Shown here: positions 23,675-32,287 of the stretch, one piece after another
Numbering within the stretch: position 1 is the first letter of the stretch
Layout: every line of letters starts with the position of its first letter
NCBI GenBank assembly: GCA_945834475.1
Contig: CAMAHK010000021.1
Location: 1-32,287 of the forward strand
DNA: 32,287 nt
Origin: an uncultured Verrucomicrobiota bacterium
GTDB lineage: Bacteria > Verrucomicrobiota > Kiritimatiellia > RFP12 > UBA1067
Direction of reading: 5' to 3'
Made by a program: the position numbers and the translations under genes
Notes under the pieces: model-generated
Seen by the model: only the letters and a program-made list of their open reading frames with translations
Database searches by the model: none
Told to the model about the DNA's origin: nothing

Positions 23675-23690
23675 TGGCACGGATTTTGCA
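23675..23690 (+). promoter_or_regulatory. Consensus sigma54 promoter (-24/-12) before clpB-like gene
   Basis: TGGCACG, four bases, then TTGCA fits the sigma54 consensus TGGCACGnnnnTTGCW exactly, with the GG and GC pairs 12 bases apart. It is the only such full match I noticed between genes. The expected transcription start lies near 23702, about 30 bases before ATG 23732. A palindrome at 23619-23629 could be an activator site. Confidence 0.7.
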
Positions 23691-23731
23691 TATGTTCTTG
23701 CAGATGATTGCCAAGGAAAGGGGAATTTAAG

Positions 23732-25807
<2,076 letters not shown>

Positions 25808-25852
25808 TCGGTCCGACAGGGATAGTCCCTTTAATGAGCAAGGGTACACTTT

Positions 25853-25952
25853 GGGTGCGATTTTCTCAGGTGACATCCCTTTGATGGGTGTGATTTTTCG
25901 GCATTTTGAAATCCTTAAAGGGGAGTGGATGTTACACGGGAAAATCACACCC
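25853..25952. repeat. Direct and inverted copies of GGGTGYGATTTT
   Basis: GGGTGCGATTTT (25853) and GGGTGTGATTTT (25886) form direct copies 33 bases apart, and AAAATCACACCC (25941-25952) is the perfect reverse complement of the second, with a 43-base loop. Nested partners ACATCCC and GGATGT also occur. A small AGGGA-TAG-TCCCT hairpin at 25818-25830 just after clpB may be its weak terminator. The gap 25808-26006 has no gene. Confidence 0.75.
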
Positions 25953-25969
25953 GGGGTTCCAATTTCCGC

Positions 25970-25998
25970 TTGATTTCGATTGCTAGATGAGATATAAT
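25970..25998 (+). promoter_or_regulatory. Sigma70-type promoter for the aminopeptidase
   Basis: TTGATT (25970-25975), a 17-base spacer, and TATAAT (25993-25998). The predicted start point is nearly at the first ATG (26007), leaving almost no leader. Confidence 0.75.
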
Positions 25999-26006
25999 TT
26001 CTCCCA

Positions 26007-27392
26007 ATGAAAATTGATTATATGTCCAAAGATAAATACTGCAGCGAGTACATGCGGTATTTGGGGCTTGCGAAGACGGAGCGGCGGAGCTATGCCGAGA
26101 GCGTCCGTCTCCTGAAGGCGAAGGGTTTCAAGGAAATCTCTACGTTCAAGGTGCTCAAGGCGGGCGACAAGGTCTACCGCGGTTACGAGGATCGCACGAT
26201 CATGGCGGCCGTCATTGGCAAGAAGAAGATTTCCGAAGTCGGCCTCAAGGTCGTCGGCGGCCATACCGATGCCCCGCGGCTCGACCTCAAGCCGAAACCG
26301 CTCTACGAGAAGGGCGCGCACGTCTACTTCGACTGCCACATCTACGGCGGCATCAAGAAGTACCAGTGGCTGACGCTTCCGCTCGCCCTGTATGGAACCG
26401 TCGTCAAGAAGGACGGCACGAAAGTTCAGGTTGCGATCGGCGACGAGCCGGGCGATCCCGTCTTCATGATTTCCGACATTCTGCCGCACCTCGGCTACGA
26501 CCAGGCGAAGGGCAAGCGTGACGAGTTCTTCCCAGCGGAAGACCTTGATGTCATCGCGTGGTCGACGCCGAAGAAGGTGAGCGGTGAGAAGGTGAAGGGA
26601 GAGAAGGAGGAGAAAGACGACTCTCCCAAGGCAGACAAGAATGCGCTTGTCGCGTACCTGAAGAAGACGTACAAGATCGACGAGGAGGATCTCCTCTCCG
26701 CTGAACTTGAGATCGTCCCGGCTGGGCTGCCGCGTGAGCTCGGCCTTGACCGCGAGCTCATCACGGGCTACGGCCACGATGACCGCGTCTGCTCGTTCGC
26801 GGGGCTCAAGGCGCTCATTAATGCGTCCGACCAAGTGCTAGACCAGACGGCTTCGATTCTCATGTGCGACAAGGAGGAGATCGGCTCGATGGGTTCGACG
26901 GGCATGCAGAGCTCGTTCTTCGAGAACACGGTCGCCGAGTTGATTGAGCGTCAGGAGAAGAACGCGCGCGACATTATGGTGCGCCGGGCGCTCGAGAAGT
27001 CCTCGATGCTCTCGGCCGACGTCACGGCCGCGATCGATCCGCACTTCCCGGACGTCGACTCGACCGGCAATGGTGCGCATCTTCACAAGGGCGTTGCGGC
27101 GTCGAAGTACACGGGCGGCACGTCGAAGGGCGGTTCGAGCGACTGCGGTCCCGAGTTCGTCGCCCAGATTCGCGACATCATGGCGAAGGGCGACGTCAAG
27201 TGGCAGATGGCCGAGCTCGGCAAGATGGAAAAGGGTGGCGGCGGCACGATCGCGCAGTACATGTCGCGCTTCGGCATGAAGGTGCTCGACATGGGTACGC
27301 CGATGTGGAATATGCACGCGCCCTGGGAAATCGTGTCGAAGGAAGACTGCTATCAGACGTATCGGTGCTACTCGGCTTACCTTCGGGCCTAA
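26007..27392 (+). CDS. M18-family aminopeptidase
   Basis: This is a cytosolic metallopeptidase of the aspartyl/aminopeptidase I family. Visible motifs are GGHTDAPRLDLK (first metal ligand His, about 85), LDRELITGYGHDDRVCSF with the bridging Asp, and CDKEEIGSMGSTGM with the catalytic Glu pair; the C-terminal NMHAPWE supplies the last ligand His. Length 461 is normal. ATG 26007 or 26022 (MSKDKYCSEY) could be the start. Neither has a binding site, and the strong promoter at 25970-25998 predicts a transcript that begins almost at the first ATG. Residues about 191-207 (KKVSGEKVKGEKEEK) come from a purine-rich run with a roughly 7-base period and probably form an exposed loop. Confidence 0.85.
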   Translation: MKIDYMSKDKYCSEYMRYLGLAKTERRSYAESVRLLKAKGFKEISTFKVLKAGDKVYRGYEDRTIMAAVIGKKKISEVGLKVVGGHTDAPRLDLKPKPLYEKGAHVYFDCHIYGGIKKYQWLTLPLALYGTVVKKDGTKVQVAIGDEPGDPVFMISDILPHLGYDQAKGKRDEFFPAEDLDVIAWSTPKKVSGEKVKGEKEEKDDSPKADKNALVAYLKKTYKIDEEDLLSAELEIVPAGLPRELGLDRELITGYGHDDRVCSFAGLKALINASDQVLDQTASILMCDKEEIGSMGSTGMQSSFFENTVAELIERQEKNARDIMVRRALEKSSMLSADVTAAIDPHFPDVDSTGNGAHLHKGVAASKYTGGTSKGGSSDCGPEFVAQIRDIMAKGDVKWQMAELGKMEKGGGGTIAQYMSRFGMKVLDMGTPMWNMHAPWEIVSKEDCYQTYRCYSAYLRA

Positions 27393-27421
27393 ACATTTGC
27401 TCGAACATAAGGAAACAAACA

Positions 27422-28990
27422 ATGATTAATACGAGCCGAAGAAATTTCATTCGTGGACTCGCGGGCGTTTCGACGCTGGCGGCTGGCGGTTGCTTTTCGA
27501 TTGCCCCGACGTGTGCAGATGCCAAGAAGATCCGTCTTGCCGCGGTCGGCATCATGGGCAAGGGTTTTTCGGACTGGTTCCCGATGATTCAGTCGGGCAA
27601 GGCCGAACTCGTCGCGCTGTGTGATGCCGATGCGACGCAGCTCGCGAAGGCGCAGGAGCAGCTCAAGAAGAACAACTTCGATCTTGATCTTTCGAAGATC
27701 CCGTTCTTCACCGACTATCGCAAGTTGCTCGACAACTGCGGCGTTCTCAGCGTCCAGGCGATGACGATCTCGACGCCCGATCACATTCATGCGCCGGTCG
27801 CGATCCAGGCGATGAAGCAGGGCATTCACGTCTACGTGCAGAAGCCGCTCGTCCGCACGTTGTGGGAACTTGACTACTTCAACAAGACGGCGAAAGAATA
27901 CGGTGTTGTCGTCCAGATGGGCAATCAGGGTTCGTCGCTCGATTCAATGCGTCGCTGCACGGAAGTCCTTCAGTCCGGCATCCTCGGCGAGGTTAAGGAA
28001 GTTCACGTGTGGACGAACCGTCCCGTGTGGCCGCAGGGCAAGGTGCTCGCCGACTACATCAAGAGCCGCGGCGACAAGGGCGATCCGATTCCGGCGGGAC
28101 TCAATTGGGAAGCCTATCTCGGGCCGGCTAAGGACCGTCCGTACCTCGGCAAGTTCCCGGACAATCTTGGCCCGTTCCACAACGACTGGAAGATCGCTCC
28201 GAATGTCTACCATGCGTTCAACTGGCGCGGTTCGGTCGACTTCGGCGCAGGTGCGTTCGGCGACATGGCGTGCCACACGATGAATCTGCCATTCCGCGGA
28301 CTTGAGCTCGGCGGCGTTTCCGATGCGGAGTGCACGATGATTGAGGGGCACAGCGATCTCATCTACCCGGTGAAGTCGATCGTGAAGCTTACGTATAAGG
28401 AGCGCACGGCCAAGTACGGCACGCTCAAGGGCGCGAAGCTCCCGGCGGTCACGCTCTACTGGTATGATGGTGACGAGAAGCCCTCGCCAGAGATCATGCC
28501 GAAGTACGCGGCGAAGAACGGCGGCAAGGTTCCCAACACGGGCTGCTACATCATCGGCACGAAGGGCTGTGTCCTCATGCAGGACGACTACGGTGCGAAG
28601 TGCGCGATTGCGCTCAACGAGGATAAGGAGTTCATCGACGTCTTCCAGCACGAGGCCGCGAAGGTTGTCGGCACGTGGATTCCGAAGATCGGCGAGGCGG
28701 TCGCGAAGGACCAGAAGAGCTCCGTCGAGATGAAGGGCTTTGCGAACGGCCACTACATCGAATTCCTCGACGCGATCAACGGCGAAGGCCCTGTCTTTGA
28801 GCAGACGCATTCGCGTTGCTTCTCCGATATCGAGTACTGCATTCCGCAAATGGAAGGCATTCTCGTTGGTTGTGTCGCGCAGCAGTTGCCAGGCAAGAAG
28901 CTCAATTGGTGCGCCAAGTCTCAGAAGTTCGATCTCGACTGCGCGAATGCGCTCGTCAAGCCGTACATCCGCGAAGGCTTCGCCTTCTAA
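27422..28990 (+). CDS. Tat-exported Gfo/Idh/MocA oxidoreductase
   Basis: The 522-residue protein starts with a Tat signal (SRRNFIRGLAGVSTLAAGGC, including a lipobox-like Cys), then a Rossmann domain with VGIMGKG and a C-terminal Gfo/Idh fold with WPQGK and FGAGAFGDMACHTMN. These NAD(P)-dependent proteins oxidise sugars or sugar derivatives. The usual EKP motif after the second strand reads QKPL here (HVYVQKPLV). It begins a three-gene set with the next two genes. ATG at 27422 is preceded by AAGGAAAC. The earlier in-frame codons lie inside the aminopeptidase gene. Confidence 0.85.
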   Translation: MINTSRRNFIRGLAGVSTLAAGGCFSIAPTCADAKKIRLAAVGIMGKGFSDWFPMIQSGKAELVALCDADATQLAKAQEQLKKNNFDLDLSKIPFFTDYRKLLDNCGVLSVQAMTISTPDHIHAPVAIQAMKQGIHVYVQKPLVRTLWELDYFNKTAKEYGVVVQMGNQGSSLDSMRRCTEVLQSGILGEVKEVHVWTNRPVWPQGKVLADYIKSRGDKGDPIPAGLNWEAYLGPAKDRPYLGKFPDNLGPFHNDWKIAPNVYHAFNWRGSVDFGAGAFGDMACHTMNLPFRGLELGGVSDAECTMIEGHSDLIYPVKSIVKLTYKERTAKYGTLKGAKLPAVTLYWYDGDEKPSPEIMPKYAAKNGGKVPNTGCYIIGTKGCVLMQDDYGAKCAIALNEDKEFIDVFQHEAAKVVGTWIPKIGEAVAKDQKSSVEMKGFANGHYIEFLDAINGEGPVFEQTHSRCFSDIEYCIPQMEGILVGCVAQQLPGKKLNWCAKSQKFDLDCANALVKPYIREGFAF

Positions 28991-29037
28991 AATGGGGAAG
29001 CGATCTCCAGACCACTTGTTAAAGAAAGGAAAAAATA

Positions 29038-30078
29038 ATGAACGTTTCTCGTCGTGAATTCTTCTCGAGCCTCGGGCTCGGCGCGGCCGCGGTCGCGCTT
29101 CCGGGTTGTGTGTGCCGTCCGCCGATGAAGGGCTGCGGTCCCAAGAAGGCGAAGATCGCCCTTCAGCTCTATTCGCTGCACAAGTACATCGGCGGTGTCA
29201 AGGATAAGGATGGTAAGGTGATTCTCGAGGGCGTCGGTCTTGATAAGGCTCTCGAGAACGTGGCCGCCATCGGCTTCAAGGGCGTTGAGTTTGCCGGTTA
29301 CTACCAGTACGCGAACAATCCGAAGGGGCTCAAGGCCGCGCTTGACAACGCCGGTCTCAAAGCCTGCGGTACGCACGTCAGCAATGCGTCCTACGGTTTT
29401 GACACGAAGGCCTGGACGTATAATCCGGAAGTTCTCAAGAAGACGTGTGACTTCAACATGTCGTATGGCAATAACCTCATCATTTGTCCCGGTGGCGGCA
29501 ACTTCCCTCCCGGTTGTACTTGGTCGACGGGGCAGGGAGGCGAGGCCGGCAAGCCCTCGCAGGAGATCGACGACTTCACCAAGAAGCTCACCGAGTTCTA
29601 TAACAAGGCGGCTGTCGACGCGGCGAAGATGGGGTGCATGATCGGCCTCCACAACCACACGTGGGAACATGCGATCCGCATGCAGGACGGCACGTCGTTC
29701 TGGGACTACTTCTTCTCGAACACGAATGCGAATGTCTGCATGGAGCAGGATGTCGGCTGGACGACCTGTGCGGGCGACTTCATCGAGGGTGTCACCCCGA
29801 TGGCCCAGTACAAGAAGTATCCGCACCGCTCGCCGACCCTCCACGCCAAGGAGAACGGCATGGGCAAGGGCGTGAAGCAGTTTGACGCGATCCTCGGACA
29901 GCCCGGCTGCGACGAGAACGGCGTCCGTTGCGCGACGCCTGTTGCGTGGGACGATCTCATTCCGGTCACCGAGAAGGACGGCGTGCAGTGGTACGTCGTC
30001 GAATGCGAGCGCCACTTCGAGGATCTCTCGGCGGTGCTTCCTTCCTATAACTTCCTCAAGGCGAAAGGCCTCAACTAA
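29038..30078 (+). CDS. Tat-exported xylose-isomerase-like TIM barrel protein
   Basis: The 346-residue protein has a Tat/lipoprotein-type signal (SRREFFSSLGLGAAAVALPG, then Cys) and a TIM barrel of the sugar isomerase/epimerase group: IALQLYSLHKYIG, FKGVEFAGYYQ, and metal-site-like GLHNHTWEH with CMEQDVGWTTCAG. Such proteins isomerise or cleave keto-sugars, and pair with Gfo/Idh oxidoreductases. AAAGGA lies upstream of ATG. TAATG overlap links it to the next gene. Confidence 0.85.
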   Translation: MNVSRREFFSSLGLGAAAVALPGCVCRPPMKGCGPKKAKIALQLYSLHKYIGGVKDKDGKVILEGVGLDKALENVAAIGFKGVEFAGYYQYANNPKGLKAALDNAGLKACGTHVSNASYGFDTKAWTYNPEVLKKTCDFNMSYGNNLIICPGGGNFPPGCTWSTGQGGEAGKPSQEIDDFTKKLTEFYNKAAVDAAKMGCMIGLHNHTWEHAIRMQDGTSFWDYFFSNTNANVCMEQDVGWTTCAGDFIEGVTPMAQYKKYPHRSPTLHAKENGMGKGVKQFDAILGQPGCDENGVRCATPVAWDDLIPVTEKDGVQWYVVECERHFEDLSAVLPSYNFLKAKGLN

Positions 30079-31604
30079 TGAACATCAACCGTCGTCATTT
30101 CCTTCTCGGCAGCGCGGCAGCCGCCACTCTCGCTGGCTGTGCGACCAGCAAGATGGGGGTTCGCCCGCTCAAAGCGGGCGAGAAGCGCACCGTCGCGATG
30201 ATCGGCATCGGCATTCAGGGGCGTTTCCTGTTGACGGAATTCCTCCGCCAGCCGAACGTCCGTGTCGTCTGCATCTGCGACTGCGACAAGACGCGTCGCG
30301 ATGACAGCGCCGCGACGGTCGACAACTATTACAAGGATGGTTCGAAGTGCGCGTCGGTCGCGGACTTCCGTGACGTGCTCAAGGATCCGATGATCGACGC
30401 GGTCTGTATCGCGACGCCGGACCACTGGCACGCCTACATTTCCGTCGAGGCGATGAAGCACGGCAAGGATGTCTACTGCGAAAAGCCGCTGACGTTCACG
30501 ATCGACGAAGCTAAGAAGGTGATGGCCGCCCAGAAGAAGTACGGTCGCGTCTTCCAGACGGGTTCGATGCAGCGTTCCTGGCGCGTCTTCCACACGGCGG
30601 CTTCGCTCGTGCGCGGCGGCGTGATCGGCGATGTCAAGTACGTGGACGCGAACTACGGCATCGGCGGCAAGAAGCTCGGCGGTCCGTCCCATCCTGTCCG
30701 TTTCTTCGACGTTCCGGAGAACGCGGCGAAGGAGTCCGAGGGCTTTGAGCAGCTCGGCGCGTGGGGCTGGAACATGTGGCTTGGCCCGGCGAAGTACCGT
30801 CCGTACTCGAACCAGCTTGCGCCGGTTGGCGTGAACAAGTTCTATCCGATGTTCTGGCGCTTTGACGACGACATCGGCTCGGGCTACAACGGTGACTGGG
30901 GGGCTCACCACCTCGATATCGCGCAGTGGGGCATTGATATGGACGATTCGGGTCCGTACAAGATCATTCGCTCCGACGAGCCGTATTCGACCGATCTCTT
31001 CCACGGCGGCCGCCGCCAGTTCGGTATGAAGATGCTCTTCAAGTCCAAGAAGGATGGCAGCGACATCGAGCTCTATCACGGTCCGTTTGGCGTGTGGGGC
31101 ACGGTCTTCTACGGCACCAAGGGTATTGTCGCCGTCAACCGCGGTAAGATCGCGCTCTGGACGGGCTTTGACGCGACGGCGCAGAAGCCGACCCAAGAGA
31201 TCCGTAAGGGCCTTCAGGACGTTACGTACATGAAGGACAAGATTGTTGCGGAATCCGTCGGCAAGGACTACGGCACCGACGCGGCCGTCAAGAAGGACAA
31301 CCGCCTTGACGCGACGCTCGACCTCCTCGAGAAGACCTACGCGGCTGAGATCAAGAAGGCCGACCTCTATGTCAGCCCGAATCAGATCCAAAACTTCTGC
31401 GAATGTGTTGACTCGCGCAAGATGACGATCTCGCCCGCCGAAGTCGGCGGCCGCAGTGGTACGCTCTGCCTCCTCTGCAACATGTCGTACCAGTACGACA
31501 CGGGCTTTGACTGGGATCCCGTGAACATGGAGATTAAGGGCTGCAACTGCAAGGGCATCTCCACGAAGCGTACGGACTACCGCGGGTGGGACATCGTTGT
31601 CTGA
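30078..31604 (+). CDS. Tat-exported Gfo/Idh/MocA oxidoreductase, second copy
   Basis: The 508-residue protein starts with a Tat-like signal (NRRHFLLGSAAAATLAGC) and has GIGIQGRF (nucleotide-binding glycines), PDHWHAYISVEAMKHGKDVYCEKPLT with the intact EKP, and a C-terminal part with DIAQWGIDMDD. It differs from the first copy in sequence and is longer in the C-terminal part, so the two probably work on different steps or substrates. ATG overlaps the preceding stop by one base. A strong terminator follows at 31635. Confidence 0.85.
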   Translation: MNINRRHFLLGSAAAATLAGCATSKMGVRPLKAGEKRTVAMIGIGIQGRFLLTEFLRQPNVRVVCICDCDKTRRDDSAATVDNYYKDGSKCASVADFRDVLKDPMIDAVCIATPDHWHAYISVEAMKHGKDVYCEKPLTFTIDEAKKVMAAQKKYGRVFQTGSMQRSWRVFHTAASLVRGGVIGDVKYVDANYGIGGKKLGGPSHPVRFFDVPENAAKESEGFEQLGAWGWNMWLGPAKYRPYSNQLAPVGVNKFYPMFWRFDDDIGSGYNGDWGAHHLDIAQWGIDMDDSGPYKIIRSDEPYSTDLFHGGRRQFGMKMLFKSKKDGSDIELYHGPFGVWGTVFYGTKGIVAVNRGKIALWTGFDATAQKPTQEIRKGLQDVTYMKDKIVAESVGKDYGTDAAVKKDNRLDATLDLLEKTYAAEIKKADLYVSPNQIQNFCECVDSRKMTISPAEVGGRSGTLCLLCNMSYQYDTGFDWDPVNMEIKGCNCKGISTKRTDYRGWDIVV

Positions 31605-31634
31605 GCCTAGGACGAAGAAGGAAATCTGCTTCTG

Positions 31635-31672
31635 AAAACGAGAGGGGTCGCTTCGGCGGCTCCTCTCGTTTT
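31635..31672 (+). terminator. Rho-independent terminator after the oxidoreductase set
   Basis: AAAACGAGAGG (31635-31645) pairs perfectly with CCTCTCGTTTT (31662-31672). The loop folds further around CGC-TTCG-GCG. The A/T flanks give a U-run in either direction, so it can serve both strands. Confidence 0.9.
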
Positions 31673-31693
31673 ATATGTTACTCACAGCCATTT

Positions 31694-31710
31694 GCCACTG
31701 TTCCAGTGGC
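31694..31710. repeat. Short inverted repeat GCCACTG-TTC-CAGTGGC
   Basis: A seven-base perfect stem with a three-base loop lies between the terminator and the LacI fragment. There is no U-run, so it is not clearly a terminator. A second short inverted repeat, TGATCG (31741-31746) with CGATCA (31757-31762), lies nearby inside the LacI fragment. Confidence 0.6.
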
Positions 31711-31713
31711 GGA

Positions 31714-31998
31714 TCAGAAGAAGGGCGTGAAGGGCAAAGGTGATCGGCAAGCGCCACGATCAGGTTTCAGGCAGGGATGACTAAGCAGGAGCGCGACGGC
31801 ACCGAACTTGCCTGTGCGAGTCGCCCGCGCGGCAGGGTTGATGCGGTAGCCCAGCTTTTGTGCGGCCTCGAGAATACGCGCACGCGTCTTCTCACTGACC
31901 CCGATTTTCTTCGTTCCGCCGTTCAGGACAACACTGGCCGCGCCGACCGAAACGCCGGCGGCTGCCGCGACTTGACTAGCCGTAATTCTTTTTGTCAA
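31714..31998 (-). pseudogene. LacI-family regulator, N-terminal fragment
   Basis: Reading on the minus strand from TTG at 31998, the first 45 residues are a LacI DNA-binding domain: KRITASQVAAAAGVSVGAASVVLNGG, then VSEKTRARILEAAQKLGYRINPAA with the hinge. After GKFGAVALLLS the sequence becomes SHPCLKPDRG and ends at TGA (31714). The effector-binding domain of about 270 residues is absent, and the sequence beyond is the terminator of the convergent operon, so the rest has been lost. A small DNA-binding product remains possible. Confidence 0.7.
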
Positions 31999-32233
31999 CG
32001 TCAGTGGATTGACTTGCTCTCGAAGTCCGGCACGCCGTTCTTCGTTTCCTAGTCGCGTGCGCTGATGAACGAAGACGTTCGCGTCGCTCTGGGGGAGGCG
32101 TTCGCCCTGACCGCATCCATCCGTCCGACGGCGCGGGCCGAGAACTGGACGGAGACTCGCACGCCGAGCCACTGGTCGGTAGGATCCTTGCGAAGATATT
32201 TCGTTCGTTTGATGGTCTTATCAGGCAAATTTT

Positions 32234-32270
32234 GATATAACCCGAGTTTGCCAGTTGAGTAACTGAACTC
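32234..32270 (+). promoter_or_regulatory. Extended -10 promoter with palindromic operator-like site
   Basis: GATATAAC preceded by TTT gives TGATATAAC (-10 at 32236-32241). The region just downstream, GAGTT-TGC-CAGTT, GAGT, AACTG-AACTC (32244-32270), is a palindrome with one three-base bulge and would span the transcription start. The gene it serves lies beyond the window. The 289 bases from 31999 to the end hold no gene I can support. Confidence 0.45.
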
Positions 32271-32287
32271 GATTCCCTTTGTCGTCA

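Noticed and set aside
32065-32235. 56-codon frame starting MNEDVRVALG
   Set aside because: Codon use looks coding, so it may be a relic of a gene, but there is no ribosome binding site, no recognisable family, and the frame is closed just upstream.

Overview
The window is about 32 kb of a high-GC bacterial chromosome with nearly all genes on the plus strand. Short gaps, 1-4 bp start/stop overlaps (ATGA, GTGA, TAATG) and GTG/TTG starts are common. The mix of genes suggests the PVC superphylum, most like a host-associated Kiritimatiellae/Verrucomicrobiota lineage: Tat-exported Gfo/Idh oxidoreductases with a TIM-barrel partner, a DUF4838 glycosidase-like protein, a GldA/GldFG/DUF4340 cluster, a BatC-like TPR protein, and TonB/ExbB/ExbD beside a cyclase-like repeat protein. 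This assignment is inferred from gene content; there is no rRNA in the window.

Layout. 1-5401: tail of an ABC-F ATPase, a BioH-like hydrolase, MTA/SAH deaminase, MTA/SAH nucleosidase, a very short ExbB, ExbD, TonB and a squalene-cyclase-like toroid protein. 5489-6326: a decayed accessory patch with a frameshifted AbiEii toxin remnant and an intact DUF3791 gene. 6393-10983: serA, a PilC/GspF-type membrane protein, an unrecognised protein, a DUF167 protein and a secreted protein. 11026-15117: GldA-type ATPase, GldF-GldG fusion and DUF4340 protein, a likely single export operon behind an extended -10 promoter. 15166-19612: pyrF, BatC-like TPR protein, murG, a membrane-anchored protein and two collapsed ABC transporter genes. 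19688-21941: rplU, rpmA, rpmE, prfA and a DUF212 protein, behind a good sigma70 promoter and a leader hairpin. 21946-25807: DUF4838 protein, then a ClpB without N-domain behind a consensus sigma54 promoter. 26007-27392: M18 aminopeptidase. 27422-31604: Gfo/Idh, TIM barrel, Gfo/Idh, all with Tat-type signals, closed by a strong terminator. 31714-31998 (minus): an N-terminal LacI fragment.

The most unusual content is repeat DNA. A GC-rich palindromic element (core GACGCCGCGGGCGAG...CACCGCGGTACG) occurs in both orientations at several loci. In at least three genes (BioH-like, TonB, and the gene after murG) it sits in frame and is translated as an extra segment, resembling in principle the protein-coding palindromic elements of Rickettsia. 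A second family consists of tandem 7-bp units (GTTGTTG-like, and ATTCCTC) at gene borders. One such array encodes the ExbD C-terminus and ends exactly at the tonB start codon. A second theme is internal loss: several genes lack a whole internal or terminal module (ExbB, ABC permease, ABC ATPase, ClpB, LacI, AbiEii).
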